DNA of 64,000 nucleotides from Salinicola corii (GTDB lineage Bacteria > Pseudomonadota > Gammaproteobacteria > Pseudomonadales > Halomonadaceae): assembly GCF_008298015.1 (NCBI RefSeq), contig NZ_VTPX01000013.1:1-64000 (forward strand), given 5' to 3'. The notes beneath the pieces were generated by a model. It saw nothing but the letters and a program-made list of their open reading frames with translations. It was not told the origin of the DNA and ran no database searches. Position 1 is the stretch's first letter. The number at the start of each line of letters is the position of its first letter. This document shows positions 26,093 through 35,539 of this stretch, piece by piece. The position numbers and the translations under genes are program-made.

Positions 26093-26554
26093 TCAGGAGA
26101 GCGGTTTGCGCAGGTAGATCCGTCTCAACCCCACCTCCTCGACGCGATGCGTCTCCACATAGCCGTAGCGCCGGTAGATCGCCAGGTTCTCGTGCATCAG
26201 TTCCTGGGTGTAGAGCGTCACGTTATCGAAGCCCAACTGCCTGGCCCGGGTCTCCGCCATCTCCATCAGCTTGCGGCCGAATCCGCGACCCTGCGCGGCG
26301 GGAGCCACCGCCACGTTGTCGAGCAGCAGCGTATCGGGCTTGGGGATCAGCACCAGCAGTCCGACCACCTCGTCGCCTTCCACCAGCAGATTGACGTGGC
26401 CGGCCGCGATATGACGGGCATAGCGATTGTCGCCGATATCGCGGATCGGACCGGGTGTCTTGCCGATACGCTCGACGTAATGGCCGTAGGCCGCGGTGAC
26501 CAGCGCTTCCACGGCCTGCCGGTCGGTGGCGCGGGCCAGGCGTATCGCGCTCAT
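26093..26554 (-). CDS. GNAT-family N-acetyltransferase
   Basis: 153 aa. The GNAT core is visible as LLLDNVAVAPAAQGRGFGRKLMEMAE (motif A with the Q-G-R-G-F-G CoA loop) and NLAIYRRYGYVETHR (motif B). The fold and length fit small-molecule acetyltransferases; the substrate is unknown. The start ATG 26554 overlaps the PhoD-like stop by 4 bases (ATGA), so translation is coupled to that gene. The open frame runs further upstream across the phosphatase gene but is not coding there. Confidence 0.87.
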   Translation of the reverse strand: MSAIRLARATDRQAVEALVTAAYGHYVERIGKTPGPIRDIGDNRYARHIAAGHVNLLVEGDEVVGLLVLIPKPDTLLLDNVAVAPAAQGRGFGRKLMEMAETRARQLGFDNVTLYTQELMHENLAIYRRYGYVETHRVEEVGLRRIYLRKPLS

Positions 26555-28491
26555 CGGGGCTCCTTGGAGAAACGTGTGTCGCAGTCGTCTGCCCCCAGTT
26601 GCGTCACCTCGCTCGGGGCGCCGTGATCGTCCAGGCAGACCTGGCCGATACCGGCGCGATTCCACAGCCGCTCGCCTTTCGAGCGGCGCTCGGGTCGGTA
26701 AGGCTCGATCAGCATGCGGCGACGCTTGGTGAGCCAGTTGAGCGGCGACCAAGGCGCATAGAGCCAGCGATTGAGACGGTCGAACCAGTCGAGCAGCGTA
26801 TCGGGGAAGGTGTTCTTGAGGCCGCTGCTGGTGATCTGCCACATGCGGGGACTGTCGCGACGCTGGCGGATGGTGATCGCATAGACGAAGGAGTAGTGGA
26901 CGTCGCCGGAGAGGATCACGTAACGCTGCGGCGTGCGGCTGTGGCGCAGGATATTGAGCATGGTTTGGGCGGCGCCGGGGTGTGCCATCCAGTTCTCCGC
27001 ATCGACCAGCAGCGGCTTGCCGAACCAGGTGAACACACGCTGGATGCCCTCGATCAGCTTGACGCCGAAGATCGGCGCCGGGGAGACGATGATCACCGAC
27101 GGCTCCCCGAGCAGCTCCTGCTGGAACTCGCTCAGCGCCTCCCAATCCATCAACCCCGAGGGGTGGTGTCGGCGGCGTTCGCTGCGCCAGCGCCGGGTGC
27201 GCGTATCCAGCACGACCAGTCGAGGCGTCGACTCGATCGTGTAGCCCCAGCCGGTGAAACGCAGCAGCCGGGTCACCAGCCGGTCCTGCAACTGGCAGTC
27301 GAAAGCGCCGTCGCCGCTGGCGGAGTCCAGCCATTCGCGACTGGCGCTCAGCGGTTCGGCCAGTCCATCGGGATCGTTGCCCCAGCCCTGGCAGAACAGG
27401 TACGCGATCAGGGCGTTACCCACGATCCGGCGCGAGAAGGGGTGATCGTAGACCGCGGCCTCCCAGGCAGCGGAGAGGTTCCAGTCGTCGGTGACGTCGT
27501 GGTCGTCGAAGATCATCAGCGTGGGCAGATGGGCGAACAGGCGTGCCACGCCCGGCAGACCGGTGACGAACGCCTCGATATGCCGCTGCTCGTCGCGGTA
27601 GCGGTCCTGCTCCTCCGCGGCCAGTTGCGGCATCTCGACCTCGATCAGCCGCCAGGGTGTCGGCGACCATACCAGCAGGTACATCGCCAGCAGTTCGGCA
27701 AAGGTGACCAGGTGGTTTTCCGCGCTGGCGGTGGTGAAGATCGGCTTGCGCACGCCACCGAAGAACTTCTCGCGCAGTGCCTCCGTGGAACGGATCGCCG
27801 GCAGCAGCTCGTCACGATGATAGTAGGTCTCGTCGCGGGCGTAGAGTTCGCTGCCGCTGGCGATGTCCGTGCCTTCCAGGCATTCGTCGTGGAGACCGAG
27901 GCGGGCGATCAACGCATGGATGGCGGCCAGCATCGGGCCGGCGACGTCGTCGGCGTAGATCTGATCCCCGGTCAGCAGCAGTACCGCCGGTCTGGCGGCG
28001 GCGTCGTCATGGCAGCCGTCCAGCCAGCGGTCGGCGCGCACCAGGCCGTCCTCGCTGGGGTGGTGGGGTTTGCGACAGGAGCCATGAAGCAGGTTGTCAT
28101 AGCGCGAGCGCAGCACCAGCGTAGGTAGCGGCTCGCTGCCGTAGCACAGTGACTTGCCCCAGTCGCCGATCGAGTGCCACTCGGACTCGCCACGATAGGC
28201 GAGGTCGTAGGCGATGCGGACATCCTGGGGCAGGGCGGCATCCAGCTCCAGGTCGATCAGATGGAGGTGGGCACGGGTACCCACCTCCACCCGGGTCGTT
28301 GCCGGTGCCAACGGGTGTGTCCACGACGCGTCGTCGGTGATCAGGGTCAGCCGGAACTCGAGCGGGCGCGATGCGGCCAGCCACAGCACCAATCGCTGGG
28401 GCGCCGCCCGGCGGAGTATCGGCCCGGCCAGGATGTCGGGGAGGTCGTCTGACAAGTCGCAGGTTCCTGAAAGCATCAATGGGCCAAGCAT
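26551..28491 (-). CDS. PhoD-like metallophosphatase, no signal peptide
   Basis: 646 aa, PhoD-like family. Metal-binding motifs appear in order: VLLLTGDQIYADDV (about residues 170-183), LMIFDDHDVTDDWN (about 325-338) and YVILSGDVHYSFVY (about 525-538). Unlike secreted PhoD, there is no twin-arginine or Sec signal, so the enzyme is probably cytoplasmic; family members act as phosphodiesterases/phosphatases on unknown substrates. The start may be 28491 or the in-frame ATG at 28476. It sits 53 bp after fruR on the same strand and overlaps the GNAT gene. Confidence 0.83.
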   Translation of the reverse strand: MLGPLMLSGTCDLSDDLPDILAGPILRRAAPQRLVLWLAASRPLEFRLTLITDDASWTHPLAPATTRVEVGTRAHLHLIDLELDAALPQDVRIAYDLAYRGESEWHSIGDWGKSLCYGSEPLPTLVLRSRYDNLLHGSCRKPHHPSEDGLVRADRWLDGCHDDAAARPAVLLLTGDQIYADDVAGPMLAAIHALIARLGLHDECLEGTDIASGSELYARDETYYHRDELLPAIRSTEALREKFFGGVRKPIFTTASAENHLVTFAELLAMYLLVWSPTPWRLIEVEMPQLAAEEQDRYRDEQRHIEAFVTGLPGVARLFAHLPTLMIFDDHDVTDDWNLSAAWEAAVYDHPFSRRIVGNALIAYLFCQGWGNDPDGLAEPLSASREWLDSASGDGAFDCQLQDRLVTRLLRFTGWGYTIESTPRLVVLDTRTRRWRSERRRHHPSGLMDWEALSEFQQELLGEPSVIIVSPAPIFGVKLIEGIQRVFTWFGKPLLVDAENWMAHPGAAQTMLNILRHSRTPQRYVILSGDVHYSFVYAITIRQRRDSPRMWQITSSGLKNTFPDTLLDWFDRLNRWLYAPWSPLNWLTKRRRMLIEPYRPERRSKGERLWNRAGIGQVCLDDHGAPSEVTQLGADDCDTRFSKEPR

Positions 28492-28544
28492 ACTTCAGTC
28501 GTGGCTCCCGGCCACGCTTCCGGGGAGGATCCATCGCATCGCGT

Positions 28545-29528
28545 TCAGCGCCGTCGCTTGAGCGTCCTGTCGATCACGTCCAGCCCCGGCCTGTAGTCGC
28601 CACGGGCCGCTTGCATGGCTCTCGTCAGCGCCTGTTCGGCGACACGGTCGTGGTCCTGGGGCAGCGAGTTCACCTTGCAGGGCAGGAAATCGAGTAGCCG
28701 GTCGTCGCCGAAGGTGGCCAGGCGCAGATCCGCCGGTGGGGCGCCGTGTTCGAGCAGCACGTCGAGCAGTCCGTCCATCAGGGTATAGGAGGCGGTGACG
28801 ATGGCGTCCGGCAAGCCGTCGTCATCCAGCAACCGCTGCATCAGCGAGGCACCGCTATCGTGATCGTAGCGCTCGCCGCTGAGGCAGTGGGGACGGCACC
28901 GGGCCTCGCCGGCCAGGGCATCCAGAAAGCCGCGCCGCCGCTCGGTGCTGATCGAGAGATCCGGTACGGCGTCCAGCCACACCACGTCCGTCACCTCGTT
29001 GGCCAGCACCGAACGGGTCAACATCTCGCCGGCGGCGCGACCGTTGGTCACGATGTTGACGAAGCGTTCGGGATCCAGTGGTCGGTCGATGGCGATGATC
29101 GGTAGTCCCTGCGCCAGCAGTTCGACATAGAAAGGGTCCTGGGGGCTCAAGCTGCTGGCCACCAACAGCACGTCGCAGCGCTGGGCGCGCAGGGATTTCG
29201 CGACTTCGCGCTCGCTCTGCGGGTCGTCGTCGGAACCGGCGATCAACAACTGATAGCCCTGCCGGCGCGCGCCATGCTCGAGACGCTTGGCCAACCGTGC
29301 GTAGCTGCCGTTCTCCAGATCCGGCACGATCAGGCCCAGGGTGCGGCTGTCGCCTCCCCGCAGTGCCGCCGCCTGGGCATCGATTCGATAGTCGTGGGCA
29401 TTGGCGACGGCCAGCACCCGTGCCACCGTGGCTTCGCTGATGCGCCTCGCTTTGGCCTGGCCGTTGAGAACATAGCTGGCGGTGGTGCGGGAAACGCCGG
29501 CCAGTCGGGCGATATCGGCAAGCTTCAT
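28545..29528 (-). CDS. fruR: LacI-family transcriptional regulator of fructose genes, FruR/Cra type
   Basis: DNA-binding repressor, 327 aa, close to the 334 of E. coli Cra. The N-terminal helix-turn-helix is MKLADIARLAGVSRTTASYV followed by LNGQAKARRISEATVARV, matching the Cra pattern, in which the hinge and first helix differ from other LacI members. The effector-binding domain starts at TLGLIVPDLENGSYARLAK. ATG 29528 has AGGAG 6 nt upstream. It is divergent from fruBKA, the usual arrangement; the expected inducer is fructose 1-phosphate. Whether it also acts as a global regulator is unknown. Confidence 0.9.
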   Translation of the reverse strand: MKLADIARLAGVSRTTASYVLNGQAKARRISEATVARVLAVANAHDYRIDAQAAALRGGDSRTLGLIVPDLENGSYARLAKRLEHGARRQGYQLLIAGSDDDPQSEREVAKSLRAQRCDVLLVASSLSPQDPFYVELLAQGLPIIAIDRPLDPERFVNIVTNGRAAGEMLTRSVLANEVTDVVWLDAVPDLSISTERRRGFLDALAGEARCRPHCLSGERYDHDSGASLMQRLLDDDGLPDAIVTASYTLMDGLLDVLLEHGAPPADLRLATFGDDRLLDFLPCKVNSLPQDHDRVAEQALTRAMQAARGDYRPGLDVIDRTLKRRR

Positions 29529-29704
29529 GCAGGGCTCCTGCGATGTCCATGGGAGAGGGCGGCGCATTTTCACGGTCTGAACGATACCGCGTCGGGTCCT
29601 GTCGGCCCAGTCCGATTTCGGCGACGACCGTGCCGGGACGGGCGTGAGGCGAAGGTCTAGCTTGCCAAACCGCGCGTCAGCAGAGAGCATTGGTGCCATT
29701 GAGG

Positions 29705-29718
29705 TGACACGATTCAGC
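29705..29718. promoter_or_regulatory. Candidate FruR operator in the fruR-fruB gap
   Basis: TGACACGATTCAGC matches the Cra/FruR consensus TGAAACGTTTCA at 10 of 12 positions. It lies in the 279-bp divergent region, 90 bp before the fruB start. A weaker TGAACGATAC at 29578-29587 is nearer fruR. Confidence 0.45.
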
Positions 29719-29807
29719 TGGTATCCATGAATCCGCCAGCCCCGCCGATTCCGCTGCGGCTGGCGGGCCGCGATCGTGCATCGAACGACCCACTCGGAGA
29801 GATCGTT

Positions 29808-32705
29808 ATGTTGACCCTCCAGCCGCAAGACGCGGCGCTCGATTGCCAGGCCGACAGTTGGCAGGAGGCGCTGGATCAGGCCGCCGCCTCGTTGCACGAG
29901 GCCGGCCTGGTCGAAGCCGACTATCGCGATGCCCTGCATGCCCGCGAGGCGCAGGGCTCGACCTTCCTCGGCAGCGGTATCGGCATTCCCCACGGCACCC
30001 CGGAGAGCCGCGGGCAGATCCACCGGACCGGCGTCCGGCTGCTGCAGTTCCCGTCAGGCGTGACCTGGCACGACGGCAACCGGGTGTTCCTGCTGGTGGC
30101 GATCGCCGCCGCCAGCGACGAGCATCTCGAGGTGCTGCGCCGCTTGACCCACGTCCTCGATGACGAAGGGGGCGCCGAGCGCATCGCCAACACTGACAGC
30201 GCCGAGGCGATGGTGGCACTGCTCGCCAAACCGCCGGCCAAGGCCCGCCTGGACGCCGGCACGCTGTGCCTGGGTTTCCCGGCACGGGACCGTTTCGAGC
30301 TGGCGCTGGCGGCGGCGGCGCGACTGCGCCAGGCGGATTGCGTCGATGCACGCTTCGTCGCCGCGATCACCGAGCAGGAGCCGGTCGCGCTCGGTCAGGG
30401 GCTGTGGCTGGTGAGCGCTTCCCTCGGTGTCAGCCAGCCGGCGTTGGCGCTGGCGACACCGGAGCGGTCGTTCAGCGGTCCGAAGGGCGTGGTCAATGGC
30501 GTCTTCTGCGTGGCGACGCAAGGCGACGTTCACCGGGCGCTGCTGGAGCGGCTGGCGGATCTGCTGGATAGCGGCGAAGGCGAGGCGCTGGTCGATGCCG
30601 ATGCGGACCATGTCCTGGCGCGGTTGTCCGGCGAGTCGAGCCGTGCCGAGACCGCTCGGGCAACGCTGCTCAATGCGCATGGCCTGCACGCGCGGCCTGC
30701 CAAGTTGCTGGTCCAGGCGGCCCGCGAGCAGTCGCTGCCGGTTCGCGTGCGCTTGATGGAGGGCGCGGCGGAGACGGTTTCCGCCGCCAGCCTCACCAAG
30801 GTGATCGGGCTCGGCGCCCGACGCGGTCAGACGCTGATCTTCTCCGCCGAGGGGGAGGGGGCCCAGGCGGCGCTGGCGGCGATGGTCGCCGCCGTCAAGG
30901 CCGGGCTCGGTGAGTCGGTGCGTCCGCTGGCGGACGGCGGCCTCGCCGATCACGCGTCTCGAGACAAGACCGCGGCGCCAACGGAAGAGGCCGCGCAGGA
31001 GCCTGTCGCCGACGACACGGTATTGCCGGCCACCGCCGCCTCGCCGGGCCTGGCGATCGCGCCGGTCTTCGTGATGCGCGCGCCCAGCTTCGATTATCCC
31101 GAGCGGGCTCGCGATCTGACGCCGGAGAAACAAGGGGATGCCGAATGCCAGCGGGAGCGCCTGGGTGCCAGCCTGAGCGAGGCGCGTGACCAGCTGCGCG
31201 CGCTGATCGGCACCGCCAAGGGCGGCGACGTGGCCGAGATTCTCTCCATGCACGCCGAGATGCTCGACGATCCTGAGCTGCACGAAGCGGCCTTCGAAGG
31301 CATGCGCGATGGCCTGAGCGCCGAAGCCGCCTGGTGGCAGGCGATCGATACCGCCGCCCGTGCCCAGGAAGTGCTGGCGGACCGCCTCCTGGCCGAACGG
31401 GCAGCGGATCTTCGTGACGTGGGGCGTCGCGTGCTCGGCGTGTTGTGCGGGGTAAAGATGCCGACACCGCCGCAGCGCCCGTACATTCTGGTCACCGACG
31501 ACATCGGGCCCTCCGACGTGGCGCGTCTCGATACCGCCCAGGTGCGGGGACTGCTGACCGCCCGCGGCGGCGCCACTTCCCACAGCGCCATCCTGGCGCG
31601 GGCGCTGGGCATTCCCGCGGTGGTGGGGGCTGGACCGCGGGCACTGACGCTCGCCAACGACGATGAACTGATCCTCGATGGCGATCTCGGCCGGGTGATC
31701 GTGCGTCCCAGCGCGGAGCGCCGCGATCGCGCCGAACTGCGGCTCAAGGAGCTGGAGCGGCTGCGCCGCGAGGCCCACGGCTCGCGGTTCGAGGAGGGCC
31801 GCACGGCGGATGGCCGACGTGTCGAGGTCGCCGCCAACCTGGGCAACACCGCCCACGCCGCGGATGCCGTCGAGCAGGGCGCCGAGGGCGTCGGGCTGCT
31901 GCGCACCGAATTCCTGTTCATGGCGCATCCGGAGGCGCCGGATCTGGAGACCCAGATCGGTGAGTACCAACGCGCCTTCGATGCCCTCGATGGCCGTCCG
32001 CTGGTGGCGCGCACGCTGGACGTCGGCGGCGACAAGCCGCTGCCCTACTGGCCGGTGGCGGCGGAGGACAATCCGTTTCTCGGTCTGCGCGGCATCCGGC
32101 TGGCGCTGACCCGCCCCGACGTCCTCGAAACCCAGCTGCGGGCACTGTTGACCGCCGCCGGTGATCGTCCGTTGCGGATCATGTTCCCGATGGTCAAGGA
32201 CGTCGACGAGTACCGCCAGGCCAGGGCGATCGTCGACCGGCTGCAGCAGGAGATCGGCGCGGCGGACGTCCAGGTCGGGGTGATGATCGAGATTCCTTCC
32301 GCGGCGCTGCTGGCACCTAGCCTGGCGGCGGAGGTCGACTTCTTCTCCATCGGCACCAACGACCTGACCCAGTACACCCTGGCGATCGATCGTGGCCATC
32401 CCGAACTCTCGTCCCAGGCGGATGGCCTGCATCCGGCGGTATTGCGGCTGATCCAGATGACCGTGGATGCCGCCCATGCCGAGGGCAAATGGGTCGGCGT
32501 CTGCGGAGAGTTGGGCTCGGACGCCGCCGCGGTGCCGGTGCTGGTCGGTCTCGGCGTCGACGAGCTATCGGTGTCGGTGCGCCAGGTGCCGATGGTCAAG
32601 GCCCGCCTGCGCGGCATCACCCAGGCAACGGCGCGGCTGCATGCCGAGACGGCACTGGCCCAGGCCACCAGCCAGGCCGTGCGCGATGCGCTGGAGACAC
32701 TCTGA
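29808..32705 (+). CDS. fruB: Fructose PTS multiphosphoryl transfer protein (EIIA-M-HPr-EI)
   Basis: 965-residue cytoplasmic fusion. Order: EIIA-Fru (about 1-143, phospho-His62 in GIGIPHGTP), a central M-type domain (about 145-275) like the second EIIA-fold of E. coli FruB, HPr (about 283-370, His294 in NAHGLHARPAKL), a linker, then full Enzyme I (about 405-965, His592 in TARGGATSHSAILAR, with FSIGTNDLTQYTLAIDR and GVCGELGSD near the end). It carries phosphate from PEP to FruA without other soluble PTS proteins, as in Pseudomonas and Xanthomonas. ATG 29808 follows CGGAGAG. First gene of fruBKA; the stop overlaps fruK. Confidence 0.95.
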   Translation: MLTLQPQDAALDCQADSWQEALDQAAASLHEAGLVEADYRDALHAREAQGSTFLGSGIGIPHGTPESRGQIHRTGVRLLQFPSGVTWHDGNRVFLLVAIAAASDEHLEVLRRLTHVLDDEGGAERIANTDSAEAMVALLAKPPAKARLDAGTLCLGFPARDRFELALAAAARLRQADCVDARFVAAITEQEPVALGQGLWLVSASLGVSQPALALATPERSFSGPKGVVNGVFCVATQGDVHRALLERLADLLDSGEGEALVDADADHVLARLSGESSRAETARATLLNAHGLHARPAKLLVQAAREQSLPVRVRLMEGAAETVSAASLTKVIGLGARRGQTLIFSAEGEGAQAALAAMVAAVKAGLGESVRPLADGGLADHASRDKTAAPTEEAAQEPVADDTVLPATAASPGLAIAPVFVMRAPSFDYPERARDLTPEKQGDAECQRERLGASLSEARDQLRALIGTAKGGDVAEILSMHAEMLDDPELHEAAFEGMRDGLSAEAAWWQAIDTAARAQEVLADRLLAERAADLRDVGRRVLGVLCGVKMPTPPQRPYILVTDDIGPSDVARLDTAQVRGLLTARGGATSHSAILARALGIPAVVGAGPRALTLANDDELILDGDLGRVIVRPSAERRDRAELRLKELERLRREAHGSRFEEGRTADGRRVEVAANLGNTAHAADAVEQGAEGVGLLRTEFLFMAHPEAPDLETQIGEYQRAFDALDGRPLVARTLDVGGDKPLPYWPVAAEDNPFLGLRGIRLALTRPDVLETQLRALLTAAGDRPLRIMFPMVKDVDEYRQARAIVDRLQQEIGAADVQVGVMIEIPSAALLAPSLAAEVDFFSIGTNDLTQYTLAIDRGHPELSSQADGLHPAVLRLIQMTVDAAHAEGKWVGVCGELGSDAAAVPVLVGLGVDELSVSVRQVPMVKARLRGITQATARLHAETALAQATSQAVRDALETL

Positions 32706-33667
32706 TGGCGCATGTGCTGGTGGTGACGCTCAATCCGGCGCTGGATCTGTCGATCCAGTTGCCGCGACTCGAGCCGGGGGCGGTCAATCGCACGCGGTCG
32801 TCGCATCTGGCGGCGGCCGGCAAGGGGCTCAACGTGGCCCAGGTGCTGGTGGCGCTGGGCCACCGCGTGACGCTGTCGGGCTTTCTGGGCGCTGACAACG
32901 ATACCGCGTTCGTCCAGGCGTGCCGGCGCGACGGCATCGAGGATGCCAGCCTGCGCCTGCCCGGCGAGACCCGGATCAACGCCAAGCTGGCCGAGGACGA
33001 CGGTCGGGTGACCGACGTCAACGGTCCTGGGCTCGAGGTCTCCAAGGCCGCACTGGCCGAGCTGACCGCCGCGCTGGTCGCATGCTGCGAGATCTCGGCG
33101 CCGTCGGCCGTGGTGGTCACCGGTAGCCTGCCGCCTGGCGTTTCTCCCGAGGCACTGGCGAGGTTGATCGAGACGCTCAAGGCGGACGGTATCCCGATCT
33201 GGGTCGATACCAGCGGGCCGGCGCTGACGGCAGCGCTGGCGGTTTCGCCTCACGCGGTCAAGCCCAACGAGCAGGAGCTGACCGAGTGGGCCGGCGGTCC
33301 GCTGGACGAACCGGCATCACAGCTCGATGCGGCCCGGCGGCTGCACGCGGCCGGCATCGAGGAGTCGATACTGTCGCTCGGCGCGGAGGGGACGCTGTGG
33401 ATCAGCCGGCGCGGCGCATGGCGGGCAACCCCGCCCAGGGTCGAGGTCAAGAGTACGGTGGGAGCCGGCGACACCCTGCTGGCCGCCCTGCTGCATGGGG
33501 TGATCGCGGGTCAGTCACCGCAGGATGCACTGCGCCAGGCAACGGCGCTGGCGGCAGAAGCGGTCCGGCATGTCGGCGTCGGCAACCCACACGTCGAGGA
33601 TTTCCAGCAATTACTGCAACAGACGCGTGTCGTTCGCTGCGGCGGCGCACGTCAGGAGGGGGCATGA
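32705..33667 (+). CDS. fruK: 1-phosphofructokinase
   Basis: Phosphorylates fructose 1-phosphate, the product of the fructose PTS, to fructose 1,6-bisphosphate; 320 aa, ribokinase/PfkB fold. Motifs: VVTLNPALDLSIQLPRLEPG at the start, AAAGKGLNVAQVLVALG (substrate glycine motif) and the C-terminal PfkB signature VEVKSTVGAGDTLLAALLHG with the catalytic Asp in GAGD. VTGSLPPGV is also typical. The ATG shares a base with the fruB stop (TGATG), and its 3' end overlaps fruA by 4 bases, so all three genes are coupled. Confidence 0.95.
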   Translation: MAHVLVVTLNPALDLSIQLPRLEPGAVNRTRSSHLAAAGKGLNVAQVLVALGHRVTLSGFLGADNDTAFVQACRRDGIEDASLRLPGETRINAKLAEDDGRVTDVNGPGLEVSKAALAELTAALVACCEISAPSAVVVTGSLPPGVSPEALARLIETLKADGIPIWVDTSGPALTAALAVSPHAVKPNEQELTEWAGGPLDEPASQLDAARRLHAAGIEESILSLGAEGTLWISRRGAWRATPPRVEVKSTVGAGDTLLAALLHGVIAGQSPQDALRQATALAAEAVRHVGVGNPHVEDFQQLLQQTRVVRCGGARQEGA

Positions 33668-35469
33668 ACGGTGAACGCATGAACGTCATTCTGATTACGG
33701 CCTGCCCCGGCGGCATGGCGACGACCTTTCTGGCCGCGAGGCGTCTGGAGCAGGCCGCGTTGCGTCGCGGCTGGCAGCCCCGGGTGGAGATGCACGGCGA
33801 ACTCGAATCGGTCGCGCCGGTATCGGAACAGGCGATCGTCGAGGCAGATCTGGTCGTGGTGGCCGCCGATCGGGTGCCCGAGCCGTCGCGCTTCGTCGGC
33901 AAGCGGCTCTATCGCGCAGCGGTCCAGCAGGCGCTGCCCGATCCCGAGGCGTTTCTCGAGCGTGCCGCCCGCGAGGCGACGGCGTTCGACGCCGCCAGCG
34001 AACCTGCGAATGCCCCGGCGGTGGCCGAGGCGGATCCTTCTCGGGCCAGACATATCGTCGCGGTGACGGCCTGCCCAACCGGGGTCGCGCACACTTTCAT
34101 GGCCGCCGAGGCCCTCGAGCAGGCCGGCCGGGCGCTGGGCCACCGGATCCACGTCGAGACCCAGGGCTCCGTGGGGGCGCAGAATCCGATCGGTGAAGCG
34201 GACATCGAGGCGGCGGATATCGTGCTGCTGGCCTGCGACATCGAGGTTGACGACACCCGTTTCGCCGGCAAGCCGATCTACCGCACCTCCACCGGCAGCG
34301 CACTCAAGCAGCCTCAGCAGACGATCCAGAAGGCCTTCGAGGAGGCGCAGGTAGAGTCGGCCGGCAGCGAAAAAGGGGCTGGCGGCGAGCGCAAGAGCGC
34401 GAAGGAGCGCGGGTTCTACAAGCACCTGCTGACCGGTGTCTCGTTCATGCTGCCGATGGTGGTGGCGGGCGGGCTCTGTATCGCGCTCTCGTTCGTGTTC
34501 GGGATCAAGGCCTACGAGCAGGAAGGGACGCTGGCAGCGGCGCTGATGCAGATCGGCGGCGGTACCGCCTTCGCCTTGATGGTACCAGTGCTGGCCGGCT
34601 ATATCGCCTACTCCATCGCCGACCGTCCCGGCATCGCGCCGGGGATGATCGGCGGGATGCTGGCCTCTACCCTGGGGGCCGGTTTCATCGGCGGGATCCT
34701 TGCGGGCTTCCTGGCCGGCTACTCGGCCAAGGCGGTGACGCGCTACGTCAAGCTGCCGGCCAGCGTGGAGTCGCTCAAGCCGATCCTGATCATCCCGCTG
34801 CTGGCGAGCCTGTTCACCGGGCTGGTCATGATCTATGTGGTCGGCACCCCGGTGGCGGCGCTGCTGTCGACATTGACCACCTTCCTCAACAACATGGGGT
34901 CGACCAACGCGGTCCTGCTGGGCGTGCTGCTCGGCGCGATGATGTGCTTCGACCTTGGCGGGCCGGTCAACAAGGCAGCCTATACCTTCGGGGTGGGGCT
35001 GCTGTCGACCGAGACCTACATGCCGATGGCGGCGATCATGGCCGCGGGCATGGTGCCGCCCATCGGCATGGGGCTGGCCACGTTCCTGAGGCGCAGCCGG
35101 TTCGCCCAGGCCGAGCGTGAAGCGGGCAAGGCGTCGTTCGTGCTGGGCCTCTGCTTCATCAGCGAGGGGGCGATCCCCTTTGCCGCCAAGGATCCGCTGC
35201 GGGTGATTCCGGTCTCGATGCTCGGCGGCGCGGTGACCGGGGCGCTTTCGATGTGGTTCGGCGTCAAGCTGATGGCACCCCACGGCGGTCTGTTCGTGCT
35301 GCTGATCCCGAACGCGGTCAACCTGGCGCTGCTCTACCTGCTGGCCATTGCCGCCGGCTCGGTGATCACCGGGGTCGGCTACGCACTGCTCAAGCGTGGC
35401 GAGGCGGATACGGTGCCGGTCGCCCCGGCCCCGCCCGACACTGCCGGGGTGAGTCGCCAGGCGTCCTGA
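33664..35469 (+). CDS. fruA: Fructose-specific PTS EIIB'BC permease
   Basis: 601-aa inner-membrane permease that imports fructose with phosphorylation to fructose 1-phosphate. It has two tandem EIIB-like domains: IIB' (about 5-105, ITACPGGMATTF) and the true IIB (about 120-225, VTACPTGVAHTFMAAEALEQ, with the phospho-Cys in ACPTG). After a Lys/Glu-rich linker comes the IIC membrane domain with GVSFMLPMVVAGGLCIALSF, FDLGGPVNKAAYTF and LGLCFISEGAIPFAAKDP. The start ATG 33664 overlaps the fruK stop (ATGA) with AGGAGGGGG upstream; ATG 33679 is an alternative. Confidence 0.95.
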   Translation: MNGERMNVILITACPGGMATTFLAARRLEQAALRRGWQPRVEMHGELESVAPVSEQAIVEADLVVVAADRVPEPSRFVGKRLYRAAVQQALPDPEAFLERAAREATAFDAASEPANAPAVAEADPSRARHIVAVTACPTGVAHTFMAAEALEQAGRALGHRIHVETQGSVGAQNPIGEADIEAADIVLLACDIEVDDTRFAGKPIYRTSTGSALKQPQQTIQKAFEEAQVESAGSEKGAGGERKSAKERGFYKHLLTGVSFMLPMVVAGGLCIALSFVFGIKAYEQEGTLAAALMQIGGGTAFALMVPVLAGYIAYSIADRPGIAPGMIGGMLASTLGAGFIGGILAGFLAGYSAKAVTRYVKLPASVESLKPILIIPLLASLFTGLVMIYVVGTPVAALLSTLTTFLNNMGSTNAVLLGVLLGAMMCFDLGGPVNKAAYTFGVGLLSTETYMPMAAIMAAGMVPPIGMGLATFLRRSRFAQAEREAGKASFVLGLCFISEGAIPFAAKDPLRVIPVSMLGGAVTGALSMWFGVKLMAPHGGLFVLLIPNAVNLALLYLLAIAAGSVITGVGYALLKRGEADTVPVAPAPPDTAGVSRQAS

Positions 35470-35539
35470 TTCGCGAAAGTGGGTATCGCGACCTACGTTG
35501 GTGGATGACAAAAGCGCGTGTTGCCTAGCGGAGGTCGCA

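Noticed and set aside
30054-32477. An 807-codon open frame antisense to fruB
   Set aside because: The sense strand encodes a complete, motif-rich FruB; the antisense product shows only low-complexity shadow sequence.
33652-35511. A 619-codon open frame antisense to fruA
   Set aside because: Shadow of a gene whose domains are all clear; His/Arg/Gln-rich with no family features.
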